From Geminicoccaceae bacterium (GTDB lineage Bacteria; Pseudomonadota; Alphaproteobacteria; Geminicoccales; Geminicoccaceae): a stretch of 37,585 nt of DNA. How positions within the stretch are numbered: the stretch's first letter is position 1; each line of letters opens with the position of its first letter. This document shows positions 8,294 to 16,188 of the stretch, one piece after another. The notes under the pieces are model-generated. The model did not search any database and was not told the DNA's origin. It worked only from the letters and a program-made list of their open reading frames with translations. A program made the position numbers and the translations under genes. The stretch is taken from NCBI GenBank assembly GCA_011390475.1, contig JAABSG010000004.1, positions 1 through 37,585 of the forward strand, given 5' to 3'.

Positions 8294-8551
8294 GGTTTCC
8301 TCGACGCTCGCGAACGGTCGACTCTGGCCGCGCCAGCGTTGTCCGGCGCGTCTTTTCGGAGCCGATCACCATACCACTTTGAGGCGGCGGCAATCCGGCT
8401 GTCAAGGAGCGCCCGGCGGCGGCGGGGCGAAAAGGAGCGGGGGCGACAGCATCTTGACACTACCCGATTCTCCAGCGCTCGTTGCCGGGGTGCGATGATC
8501 AGGCTGGCAGCGCAAAGCGGCTGTCGTGCTGCAAGAGAGAAACGGCAAGCA

Positions 8552-10366
8552 ATGTCCGAGACGACCCCGACACCGGAGAGCACGGCCACGGCCTGGCTCG
8601 GCGATTTTGCCCGAGCGCTCGATGCCCGTGATCTGGAGGCCCTTCAGGCGCTCTTTCACGAAGACTGCTACTGGCGCGATCTGCTGACCTTCACCTGGAA
8701 CATCGCGACCATGGAAGGCTGGCCGGAGATCCGGGCGATGCTGGATGCCAGCCTCGAGCGGACGGCACCCGCGGGCTGGCGGCTCGAGGGTGCTGCGACC
8801 GAGACCGCGGGCGTGGTCGAAGCCTGGCTCGCCTTCACCACGGCGGTCGCGACAGGGACGGGCCACCTTCGGCTGCGGGACGGCCGCGCCTGGACGCTCT
8901 TCACCGCGATGGAGGATTTGCAGGACCACGAGGAGCCCCGCGGCCCGAGGCGCCCGCTGGGGACGATCCACACCGCCAGCCGGGCCCGGGAAACCTGGCA
9001 CGAGAGGCGCGAGCGCGAGACGGCGGCGCTCGGTCGCGAGGTGCAACCTCATGTGGTGATCATCGGTGGCGGCCAGGGCGGCATGGCCTTGGGCGCCCGG
9101 CTGAAGCAGCTGGGCGTGCCGGCCCTCATCCTCGAGAAGAACGCGCGGCCCGGAGACAGTTGGCGCAACCGCTACCGCTCGCTCGTGCTGCACGATCCCG
9201 TCTGGTACGACCACATGCCCTATATTCCGTTTCCGGAGACCTGGCCGGTCTTCACGCCCAAGGACAAGATGGGCGACTGGCTCGAGATGTATGCCCGGGT
9301 CATGGAACTCGACTACTGGCCGTCGACCACGGCGACCAGCGCGCGGTTCGACGAGGCGGATGCGGTCTGGTCGGTCGATGTCGTGTCCGGTGGCGAGCAG
9401 CTGACGCTACGCCCGCGCCATCTGGTCTTCGCGACCGGCGCCTATGGCCCGCCGCGGCGCATCGCCTTCGTCGGTGCCCAGGACTTCCGTGGGCGCATCC
9501 TGCATGCGAGCGCCTATCAGGACGGCCGCGACTTCAGGGGCCAGCGGGTCGTGGTGATCGGCAGCGCCACCTCGGGCCACGACGTCTCGCTCGACCTCTG
9601 GGAAGGCGGGGCGGCCGCGGTCACCATGGTCCAGCGCCACCCGACGACGGTGGTGCGCTCGTCGACGCTGATCGAGCTCGGCTTCGCGCTCTATTCGGAG
9701 CAGGCGTTGGCGGCCGGGATCACCACCGAGCAGGCCGACCGGATCGTGGCCTCCACCCCGATCGCGCTTTTCGCCGACCTGCAACGCCCGCTCTACGCCG
9801 AGATCAAAAAGCGCGACGCCGATTTCTACACAGCACTGGCGAAGGCCGGCTTCGCCCTCGACTGGGGTGAAGACGACAGCGGGCTGATGATGAAAGCCTA
9901 CCGCACGGGCTCGGGCTACTATATCGATGTCGGCGCGTCGGCGCTCATTATCGACGGCCGCATCGGGCTGAAGAGCGGGGTCGAGATCGACCGGCTGACC
10001 CCGGACGGCATCCGCTTCGCTGACGGCACCACGCTGGAGTGCGACGTGATCATCGAGTGCACGGGCTATCAGTCGATGCACGAAACGGTGGCGGGGCTCG
10101 TCTCGCGCGAACTCGCGGATCAGGTCGGCCCCTGCTGGGGCCTCGGCTCCGGGGTCAGGAACGATCCCGGTCCCTGGGAAGGCGAGCTGCGCAACATGTG
10201 GAAGCCCACGGCGCACGAGGCTCTCTGGTTTCAGGGCGGCAACCTCGCCCTCTCGCGTTTCTACTCACGCTATCTGGCACTGCAGCTGAAGGCGCGCATG
10301 CTTGGCATGGCAACACCCGTCCACCGGCCACGGGACACCGCGCCGAGGCGTTCGGTAGCTCGCTAG
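8552..10366 (+). CDS. Flavin-containing monooxygenase with N-terminal NTF2/SnoaL-like domain
   Basis: 604 residues in two domains. Residues 1 to about 140 form an NTF2/SnoaL-like cone (FARALDARDLEALQALFHEDCYWRDL is the typical opening helix pair and strand). From about 165 on there is a class B flavoprotein monooxygenase: FAD motif VVIIGGGQGGMALG near 167-180, FMO/Baeyer-Villiger fingerprint FRGRILHASAY near 311-321 (F-x-G-x3-H-x3-Y), second dinucleotide motif VVVIGSATSGHD near 333, and ECTGY before the C-terminus. It should use FAD, NADPH and O2 to oxygenate a soft nucleophile (N or S) or a ketone. The NTF2-FMO fusion is a known but poorly characterised architecture. It is divergent from the importer operon, suggesting it may act on the imported compound. 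The start ATG has GAGAGAAA upstream. Confidence 0.88.
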   Translation: MSETTPTPESTATAWLGDFARALDARDLEALQALFHEDCYWRDLLTFTWNIATMEGWPEIRAMLDASLERTAPAGWRLEGAATETAGVVEAWLAFTTAVATGTGHLRLRDGRAWTLFTAMEDLQDHEEPRGPRRPLGTIHTASRARETWHERRERETAALGREVQPHVVIIGGGQGGMALGARLKQLGVPALILEKNARPGDSWRNRYRSLVLHDPVWYDHMPYIPFPETWPVFTPKDKMGDWLEMYARVMELDYWPSTTATSARFDEADAVWSVDVVSGGEQLTLRPRHLVFATGAYGPPRRIAFVGAQDFRGRILHASAYQDGRDFRGQRVVVIGSATSGHDVSLDLWEGGAAAVTMVQRHPTTVVRSSTLIELGFALYSEQALAAGITTEQADRIVASTPIALFADLQRPLYAEIKKRDADFYTALAKAGFALDWGEDDSGLMMKAYRTGSGYYIDVGASALIIDGRIGLKSGVEIDRLTPDGIRFADGTTLECDVIIECTGYQSMHETVAGLVSRELADQVGPCWGLGSGVRNDPGPWEGELRNMWKPTAHEALWFQGGNLALSRFYSRYLALQLKARMLGMATPVHRPRDTAPRRSVAR

Positions 10367-10368
10367 AC

Positions 10369-10424
10369 AGTATCCGTGATGGTCGAGCGGGTTTGGGGAT
10401 CCAGAGCCGATCATCGCGGATACT
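10369..10424. terminator. Long imperfect inverted repeat between convergent genes
   Basis: AGTATCCGTGATGGTC (10369-10384) and GATCATCGCGGATACT (10409-10424) pair at 14 of 16 positions, and flanking CTAG blocks outside extend the symmetry. It sits 2 bp after the monooxygenase stop and 26 bp beyond the crtC stop, so it can serve as a bidirectional terminator; there is no strong T-run. It also marks the left border of the photosynthesis cluster. Confidence 0.6.
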
Positions 10425-10450
10425 CTAGCAATCCGTTTCGGTCTTCGCGG

Positions 10451-11410
10451 TCAGCCTGCTGGTGATCGACTGCGGCGGGGCATGCGGAAGGGTAGCATCG
10501 CCTGGACGATGGGCAGGCTGAAGCGGTCGAGGTCGAGGCTTTCGTGCACCGCCGTCGTCGTCTCGCCGAGGAGCTTGGTGCGCAGCAGCGAGCGGGCATA
10601 GAAGGGGGTGTCCTCGAGGGTCGCCTCGATCCCGGTTGTAGCGTCTCCCTCGGTCCGAGTCGCACGCGGAATACGCCAGATCCGGGTGCGGGGCAGGGGG
10701 CAAGGCCGTGGCGGGTCGAACGGCGTGGCCCGGCCGTCGGCGGCGAAGTGGAGGGCCAGGTTGAAGGGCGAGCCGTCGCGCCGCTCCCCTTCGTAGAGCA
10801 CGGCACTGCCCCGGCCGATCGGCGACCGGCTCCAATCCCAGCGCCTGAAGCTCGCCTCCAGCGGCACGGCCCCCCAATTGCTGTCGAGATAACCGTGGCC
10901 CTGCCAGTCGAGAGCGGGTTTTTCCAGCGCCACCTCGACCCTGGCCGTGGGTGCTATCGGGCGCCAGTGGTGCAGACCGTCGGCGTCGAGGCCGAAGGGC
11001 TCGGTGTTCAGGTTCTCGGGGTGAAGGCGGATCTCGCCCCTGATCCGGCCGGGCAAGGGGAAGGTCATCTCGTCGAGGCTGATCTCGAGGCTGTCTTCCA
11101 CCCAGGCAAGGCGGCTCGGGCCCACGGTGAAGTGGCCTCGATCGCGGGCGACGGCGTTCTGGCCGCGCTCGGTCATCGCCCATTTATGGCCGCTGGCGCC
11201 GTAGAGGGCCACGTTGATCGCCGCATGGTTCAGGGGCTCGGCCGGTCCCCGCCGCCGCGCCCACTTGTAATAGGGAGAGAAGACGCTGCCGATGAAGGCG
11301 ATGATGGTGAGCCCGTGCCGGCCGTCGTCGCTCAGCGCATCGACATACCACCAGTGATAGCCGCCTTCGGGGACTTTCGGGTCGAAGGTCACGGGCCGGC
11401 CCGCGGTCAT
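10451..11410 (-). CDS. crtC: Carotenoid 1,2-hydratase (hydroxyneurosporene synthase)
   Basis: 319 residues. CrtC adds water to the terminal C1-C2 double bond of neurosporene or lycopene to give 1-hydroxy carotenoids, the first step toward spheroidene and spirilloxanthin, at the membrane. The family's landmarks are clear: GGYHWWYVDALSDDGRHGLTIIAF at the start, SPYYKWARRRG, the GYLDSNWGAVPLE block and a WDWSR segment. Length is within the family range. It overlaps the crtD stop by 4 bp (ATGA at 11407-11410), so it is translated coupled to crtD. It is the last gene of the crtDC operon and the leftmost recognisable gene of the PGC; crtI and crtB, which would precede it in the pathway, are not in the window. 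Confidence 0.93.
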   Translation of the reverse strand: MTAGRPVTFDPKVPEGGYHWWYVDALSDDGRHGLTIIAFIGSVFSPYYKWARRRGPAEPLNHAAINVALYGASGHKWAMTERGQNAVARDRGHFTVGPSRLAWVEDSLEISLDEMTFPLPGRIRGEIRLHPENLNTEPFGLDADGLHHWRPIAPTARVEVALEKPALDWQGHGYLDSNWGAVPLEASFRRWDWSRSPIGRGSAVLYEGERRDGSPFNLALHFAADGRATPFDPPRPCPLPRTRIWRIPRATRTEGDATTGIEATLEDTPFYARSLLRTKLLGETTTAVHESLDLDRFSLPIVQAMLPFRMPRRSRSPAG

Positions 11411-12906
11411 GGGCGCCGGCCGAGGTCGGCCAGCAGGCTGGCGGCTGCGAGGCGGCCGGAAAGGGTGGCCATCGGTATGCCCGGTCCCGGGTGGACGCTG
11501 CCGCCGGCGAGATAGAGGCCGGCGAGCTTGGTCTTGACGCCCGGTCTTTGGAACGAGGCCTGCCAGCCATGCGAGGCCGGGCCGTAAAGGGCGCCGCCGG
11601 TCGCCGGAAAGAGCCGATCGAAGTCGGTGGGGGTGGTCAGGGTGAGGCTTTCGGGCGCGGCCTCGAGCGTTAGGCCGGAGCGGCAGAGAACCGCGTGCAG
11701 CTTGCCTGTGCAGGCCTCGATCGCGTCGGCCGTCAAGGGACGGCTGTCGCCGCTCGCTGGCGCGTTGATCAGGGCGAAGATGCGCTCAGTGCCGGCTGGC
11801 GGCACCGTGTCGTCGTCGCCGCGATCCTGGGCACAGACATAGACCGTGGGGTCTTGCGGCAAGCGGCCGTGTTCGTGGATGTCCTGGAACTCGCCCGGAT
11901 AGTCCCGCGAGAAGAAGACGTTGTGGTGGACCAGTGGAAAGCCGCGGACCTCGGCGGCCATAGCGAAGGTGACGGCGGAGAGGGAGCGTTTGGCAGGGGC
12001 GATTCGGGGTACGGCCTTGGTGACGGCAGCCCCGAGCCGGCCCGTGGCCAAAGCTGCCGTGTCGGTGTTGGCAATCACCGCATCGCCTGCCAGCCGCTCG
12101 CCCGAGGCCAGGCGGACACCGGCGATGCGGCTGGCTTCGACCAGGATCTCGGCAGCTTCGGCCTGGTAGCGAAACTGGGCACCGTGGCGGCGGGCGATGG
12201 CTTCCAGGGTGCGGGCCAGGCTGTGCATGCCGCCGTCGAGCAGCCAGACGCCCGCCTGCTCGACATGGGTCACGAGCATCAGGGTGGCGGGGGCCTGGAA
12301 GGGCGAGGAGCCGCAATAGGTGGCGTAGCGGGCGAAGAGCTGGCGCAGGCGCTGGTCCGCGAAGTAGTCGCCGAGGGCGCGCCAGAGGGTGGTGAAGGGA
12401 CGGATGTGGCGCAGCCCGAACACGCCGCCGATGCCGACGCCGCCGATCAGGCCCTGCATGCTGGGCGCTGCCGCCTGCATGAAGCTCTGGTCCAGGATCT
12501 GAAACATTCGCTGGCTGTCGGCGCAGAGCCGGCGGTAGCCCTTTGCGTCCTCGGCCCCGGCGAAGTCGCCGATGGCGTCTGCCGACCGGTCGATATCGGC
12601 GAAGAGATCGAGCCTGGCCTCGTCCCAGGCGTGGCGGGCGAGGATCGTTGCTGGGCGCAGCTCGAGTTCGGCCTCGAGCGAGGTGCCGAGCGCCTCGAAG
12701 AGGGCCTCGAAGACCCAGCGCATGGTGAAGACGGTGGGGCCGCCGTCGACCCGTAGACCCCCGCCGACCGGCACCTCGCGCAGCTTGCCGCCGGGTGTGG
12801 CTTGCGCCTCGACCACGGTGACGTGGAGCCCTCGGGCGGCGAGCTCGGCGGCTGCTGCCAGTCCGCCGATCCCGGCGCCGATGACGATGACCCGCTGCTC
12901 CGCCAA
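11407..12906 (-). CDS. crtD: 1-hydroxycarotenoid 3,4-desaturase (methoxyneurosporene desaturase)
   Basis: 499 residues of the phytoene desaturase-like flavoprotein family. The N-terminal FAD fold is VIVIGAGIGGLAAAAELA at about 5-22; the C-terminal family motif LYLAGGSVHPGPGIPMA is intact. CrtD introduces the C3-C4 double bond into 1-hydroxy carotenoids. CrtI and CrtD are related; I call CrtD because of the pairing with crtC and the divergent position to crtE, as in other PGCs. No ATG fits: I take TTG at 12906, which puts the FAD motif right at the start and has GGAGG 11-12 bases upstream. The next in-frame ATG upstream would overlap crtE. The promoter region to crtE holds two PpsR-type boxes. 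Confidence 0.9.
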   Translation of the reverse strand: MAEQRVIVIGAGIGGLAAAAELAARGLHVTVVEAQATPGGKLREVPVGGGLRVDGGPTVFTMRWVFEALFEALGTSLEAELELRPATILARHAWDEARLDLFADIDRSADAIGDFAGAEDAKGYRRLCADSQRMFQILDQSFMQAAAPSMQGLIGGVGIGGVFGLRHIRPFTTLWRALGDYFADQRLRQLFARYATYCGSSPFQAPATLMLVTHVEQAGVWLLDGGMHSLARTLEAIARRHGAQFRYQAEAAEILVEASRIAGVRLASGERLAGDAVIANTDTAALATGRLGAAVTKAVPRIAPAKRSLSAVTFAMAAEVRGFPLVHHNVFFSRDYPGEFQDIHEHGRLPQDPTVYVCAQDRGDDDTVPPAGTERIFALINAPASGDSRPLTADAIEACTGKLHAVLCRSGLTLEAAPESLTLTTPTDFDRLFPATGGALYGPASHGWQASFQRPGVKTKLAGLYLAGGSVHPGPGIPMATLSGRLAAASLLADLGRRP

Positions 12907-12964
12907 TGCCTGCCCGTACCTCCGTTTCCCGTCTAGGCGCAGTCTTGTCGTCAACTGATCCTTG

Positions 12965-12982
12965 TGTCCATCATCAATGACA
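12965..12982. promoter_or_regulatory. PpsR/CrtJ box 1 between crtD and crtE
   Basis: A perfect TGT-N12-ACA palindrome, the target of the redox/light repressor PpsR (CrtJ). It lies 58 bp upstream of the crtD TTG and 76 bp upstream of the crtE ATG, so it can serve both divergent genes. The matching second box begins exactly 8 bp to the right, the spacing known for cooperative CrtJ binding. Confidence 0.8.
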
Positions 12983-12990
12983 GTTATGGG

Positions 12991-13008
12991 TGACAAGATA
13001 GATTGACA
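12991..13008. promoter_or_regulatory. PpsR/CrtJ box 2 with crtE -35 hexamer
   Basis: TGA-N12-ACA, one base off the TGT-N12-ACA consensus, 8 bp from box 1. Its right half overlaps TTGACA at 13003-13008, a perfect -35 hexamer reading toward crtE. A repressor on this box would cover the promoter. The matching -10 is weak. Confidence 0.65.
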
Positions 13009-13058
13009 CTCGGGTCCGACCACGTTTGGTGGCGCCCGAGGCAACAGGAGGCGAAGGC

Positions 13059-13946
13059 ATGGGTGCCGGAACGCGGATCGAAGAGGCTCTGAGTGCTGCG
13101 ATCGACGCTGCCGACGGCCCGAGCTGCCCACCCGGGCTTGCCGCCGCCATGCGCTACACCGTCTTTCCCGGTGGTGCCAGGGTCCGCCCCAAGCTCTGCC
13201 TCGCCGTGGCGCTGGCCTGCGGCGACGACCGGCCTGAGCTCAGCAATGCGGCGGCCGCGGCGATCGAGCTCTTGCACTGCGCGTCCCTGGTTCACGACGA
13301 CCTGCCCTGCTTCGATAACGCCGCGTTGCGCCGTGGCAAGCCCTCCGTCCACTGTACGTTCGGCGAGCCGTTGGCCGTGCTCACTGGCGATGCCTTGATC
13401 GTGATGGCCTTCGAGACGCTGGCGAGAGCGGCGGGCGCCGCCCCGGAGCGGCTGGGGCCCTTGGTCTCGATCGTCGGGCGTGGCGTCGGAGCACCTTTCG
13501 GACTCTGTGCCGGGCAGGCCTGGGAGAGCGAGCCTGCGGCACCCTTGCGCGAGTACCAGCGGGCCAAGACCGGGGCGCTCTTCATCGCGGCCACCGCCGC
13601 TGGTGCCGCTGCCGCCGGTGCCGATCCCGCCCCCTGGCGGGCTTTGGGCGACCGGCTCGGCGAGGCCTATCAGGTGGCGGACGATCTCAAGGATGCACTC
13701 GAGGATGCGGCCACCATCGGTAAGCCCGTGGGCGTCGATGCGGCGCTGGCCAGGCCCAATGCGGTTTGCGAACTCGGTGTCGAGGGTGCTGTCGGGCGGC
13801 TGAAGCAGCTGATCGGCGGGGCCTTGGCCGCCATTCCCGACTGCCCGGGTGCCGACATGCTCGAGGCCATCGTCAAGGGCGAGGCCGAGCGGCTGGCCCC
13901 GGCCAAGGCATTGCCGGAGAAGCGGCGGGTTCGGGTAGCGGCCTGA
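13059..13946 (+). CDS. crtE: Geranylgeranyl diphosphate synthase
   Basis: 295 residues of the trans-prenyl transferase family. The first aspartate-rich motif is DDLPCFD beginning at residue 80, followed by AALRRGKPSVH; the second is DDLKD at 208-212. Both bind Mg-diphosphate. CrtE extends farnesyl diphosphate with isopentenyl diphosphate to C20, feeding carotenoids and the geranylgeranyl/phytyl tail of bacteriochlorophyll. I use ATG 13059, 6 bases after AGGAGGCGA; an upstream in-frame ATG lacks a site and lies near the PpsR boxes. First gene of the plus-strand superoperon crtEF-bchCXYZ-puf; crtF follows 15 bp later. Likely repressed by PpsR under air and light. Confidence 0.93.
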   Translation: MGAGTRIEEALSAAIDAADGPSCPPGLAAAMRYTVFPGGARVRPKLCLAVALACGDDRPELSNAAAAAIELLHCASLVHDDLPCFDNAALRRGKPSVHCTFGEPLAVLTGDALIVMAFETLARAAGAAPERLGPLVSIVGRGVGAPFGLCAGQAWESEPAAPLREYQRAKTGALFIAATAAGAAAAGADPAPWRALGDRLGEAYQVADDLKDALEDAATIGKPVGVDAALARPNAVCELGVEGAVGRLKQLIGGALAAIPDCPGADMLEAIVKGEAERLAPAKALPEKRRVRVAA

Positions 13947-13961
13947 TCGTCGGTCACTTCG

Positions 13962-15161
13962 ATGGCGAAGAGCACTGCGCAAGAGGCGCAAGCCATGCCG
14001 ACTTTCGCTTGGCGTGATCGGCTGCTCGGCTGGCGCGACCGGCTGATCGCGAGCCCTCGGTTTCGCGAGCTGGCCGCCGCTTTTCCGCTCACCCGATTCG
14101 TCGCCCGGCGGCGGGCCGGGGCGCTTTTCGATCTTTGTGCGGGCTTCGTCTACACGCAAGTGCTGCTCGCCTGCGTCCAACTCCGACTCTTCGATGTCCT
14201 GGCGGAAAGGCCGGCGACCGCAGCCGATCTCGGCCGCCGGTTCGGCATGGGCGAAGAGGGCATGCTGCGCCTCTTGCGCGCCGCCAAAGCGTTGCGCCTC
14301 GTCGAGGATCGGGGGGCAGGGCGGTTCGGGCTCGGCCAATTGGGGGCGGCCATGGTGGACAACCCCGGCATCGCCGCCATGGTCGAACACCACACCATGC
14401 TCTATGCCGACCTCGCCGATCCCTTGCCGCTCTTGCGTGGCGAGGCCGGGGAGACCGAGTTGCAGCGCTTTTGGCGCTACGCCAGGAGCGACGATCCGGC
14501 CAGAGTTCCGCCCGATGCGGCCCTGGCCTATAGCCGCCTGATGGCGGCCTCGCAGAGCCTCGTTTCCGCCGAGATCCTGGCCTCCTACAGCTTCAAGAAG
14601 CACCGCCGGCTGCTCGATCTCGGCGGCGGCGACGGGACGTTCCTGCGTGCCGTGGCCAAAGCCGCACCCGGCCTCGAACTCCGGCTCTTCGATCTGCCGG
14701 CCGTGGCCGAGGGCGCTGCCGAGGCCTTTGCTGCGGCCGGGCTGACTGAGCGCGCCGGTGCCCATGGTGGCAACTTTCTCACCGATCCGCTGCCCGAGGG
14801 TGCGGATATCGTTTCGCTGGTGCGGGTCATCCACGATCACGACGATGCGGCCGCCCTGCGCATTCTGGCCCGCGCCCGAACGGCGCTGCCGGCGGGGGGC
14901 ACGTTGCTGCTCGCCGAGCCGATGGCCGGGACGACCGGGGCCGAGGCCTCGGGCGATGCGTATTTCGGCTTTTACCTCATGGCCATGGGCAGTGGCCGGC
15001 CGCGCACCAAGGCCGAGCTGGAGGTGATGCTGGGCCGGGCTGGCTTCGTCCGGCCCCGTCTTTTGTCCACCCGCACGCCGCTCTTGGCCCGGGTGATCGT
15101 CGCCGAAGCGGCGCCGCCACAGGGATCGGCGGGCCGCGGAGAAAGTGTAAGTCTTGCTTGA
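13962..15161 (+). CDS. crtF: Demethylspheroidene O-methyltransferase
   Basis: 399 residues. CrtF uses SAM to methylate the 1-hydroxyl group of hydroxy carotenoids made by CrtC. The N-terminal half is the winged-helix dimerisation domain of plant-type O-methyltransferases (LLACVQLRLFDVLAERPATAADLG). The SAM site is RLLDLGGGDGTFLRAVAKA near 215-233, followed by LRLFDLPAV and the late block GGTLLLAEPMAG. The start is not certain: ATG 13962 has a poor site, and an internal ATG at 13995 (MPTFAWRD) is possible. Its last codons overlap the first PpsR box of the bchC promoter (15146-15163), so the bchC control region is embedded in the crtF end. Confidence 0.92.
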   Translation: MAKSTAQEAQAMPTFAWRDRLLGWRDRLIASPRFRELAAAFPLTRFVARRRAGALFDLCAGFVYTQVLLACVQLRLFDVLAERPATAADLGRRFGMGEEGMLRLLRAAKALRLVEDRGAGRFGLGQLGAAMVDNPGIAAMVEHHTMLYADLADPLPLLRGEAGETELQRFWRYARSDDPARVPPDAALAYSRLMAASQSLVSAEILASYSFKKHRRLLDLGGGDGTFLRAVAKAAPGLELRLFDLPAVAEGAAEAFAAAGLTERAGAHGGNFLTDPLPEGADIVSLVRVIHDHDDAAALRILARARTALPAGGTLLLAEPMAGTTGAEASGDAYFGFYLMAMGSGRPRTKAELEVMLGRAGFVRPRLLSTRTPLLARVIVAEAAPPQGSAGRGESVSLA

Positions 15162-15163
15162 CA
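15146..15163. promoter_or_regulatory. PpsR/CrtJ box 1 of the bchC promoter, with TTGACA
   Basis: Perfect TGT-N12-ACA, overlapping the crtF stop codon. Its right half forms part of TTGACA at 15158-15163, a -35 hexamer reading toward bchC; TAACCT at 15180-15185 could be a weak -10. The second box begins 8 bp after it. Promoter control of bchC by tandem boxes with this spacing is known from Rhodobacter. Confidence 0.8.
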
Positions 15164-15171
15164 TACAAGGC

Positions 15172-15189
15172 CGTCAAAGTAACCTGACA
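15172..15189. promoter_or_regulatory. PpsR/CrtJ box 2 of the bchC promoter
   Basis: CGT-N12-ACA: the right half-site is perfect and the left one is off by one base from TGT. It is 8 bp downstream of box 1, on the same helix face, and would overlap the presumed -10. Weak alone; its spacing is the main support. Confidence 0.55.
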
Positions 15190-15237
15190 GGGTAGCTGAT
15201 CAGCAGTTGCACGGCTCGTTGGGAGGCGAGCACCGAC

Positions 15238-16188
15238 ATGAATACCCTTGCCGTGGTCCTCGAAGCCCCCGAACGTTTGGTCCTCAGCCGGCTCGACCTG
15301 GTCGCGCCGGAAGCTGCCGACGTCGTGGTGGACATGGAGTGGTCCGGCATCTCCACCGGCACCGAGCGCCTCCTCTATACCGGCCGCATGCCGCCCTTTC
15401 CGGGCATGGGCTACCCCCTGGTGCCGGGTTACGAATCGGTCGGCCGGATCACCTCGGCAGGACCGGAGGCAGCAGCCAGGGTCGGTGAGCGGGTGTTCGT
15501 TCCCGGGGCGCGTTGCTACGGCGAGGTGAGGGGGCTTTTCGGTGGCGCCTCGTCCCGCGTGGTCGTGGCGGCCGATCGGGTGACCCCGGTCGGTGACGAT
15601 TTGGGCGAAGAGGCCGTTCTCCTGGCGCTGGCCGGCACCGCCTGGCACGCCATCGAGGGCTCGCGCCGCGACGGCAAGCTCACGGCCCCCGACCTCATCA
15701 TCGGCCACGGTGTGCTCGGCCGACTCCTGGCCCGCCTCGCGGTCGCCATCGGTGGCGAGCCCACGGTCTGGGAACTCAATGCCGATCGCGCGCAGGGTGC
15801 CGAGGGCTACCGGGTCGTGCACCCGGACGAGGATTCGCGGCGCGACTACCGCGCAGTCTACGACGTCAGCGGGGACAGCAACATCCTGGATACGCTGGTC
15901 GCTCGTTTGGCGCCGATGGGCGAGATCGTGCTCGCCGGCTTCTACAGCGAGCGCGTCGCCTTCACCTTTCCCATGGCCTTCATGAAGGAGGCCCGGATCC
16001 GCATCGCCGCCGAATGGAAGACACCGGATCTGCTGGCCGTTCGCGAACACCTCGACGCCGGCCGGCTCTCCTTGGGCGGTCTCATCACCCATCGCGCAGT
16101 GGCGACGGATGCGGCGAGTGCCTACGGCACGGCTTTTTCCGATCCCGCCTGCCTCAAAATGATCCTCGATTGGAGGAGCTGTTCATGA
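15238..16188 (+). CDS. bchC: 3-hydroxyethyl bacteriochlorophyllide a dehydrogenase
   Basis: 316 residues. BchC oxidises the C3 1-hydroxyethyl group to acetyl with NAD+, a late step of bacteriochlorophyllide a formation. It belongs to the medium-chain dehydrogenase group. Landmarks are the start MNTLAVVLEAPERL, WSGISTGTERLLYTGRMPPFPGMGYPLVPGYE and LIIGHGVLGRLLARLAVA (the nucleotide fold, near 154-171), ending in ALNV-like helices and KMILDW. Start ATG 15238 follows GGGAGG 11 bases upstream. It overlaps bchX by 4 bp (ATGA at 16185-16188). Its own PpsR-type promoter lies at 15146-15189, so it can be expressed as the head of bchCXYZ-puf in addition to readthrough from crtEF. Confidence 0.95.
   Translation: MNTLAVVLEAPERLVLSRLDLVAPEAADVVVDMEWSGISTGTERLLYTGRMPPFPGMGYPLVPGYESVGRITSAGPEAAARVGERVFVPGARCYGEVRGLFGGASSRVVVAADRVTPVGDDLGEEAVLLALAGTAWHAIEGSRRDGKLTAPDLIIGHGVLGRLLARLAVAIGGEPTVWELNADRAQGAEGYRVVHPDEDSRRDYRAVYDVSGDSNILDTLVARLAPMGEIVLAGFYSERVAFTFPMAFMKEARIRIAAEWKTPDLLAVREHLDAGRLSLGGLITHRAVATDAASAYGTAFSDPACLKMILDWRSCS

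Noticed and set aside
12984-15164. A 726-codon open frame antisense to crtE and crtF
   Set aside because: It has low-complexity Gly/Arg/Gln composition and no family landmarks, and it mirrors the strongly biased third positions of two clear genes on the other strand.
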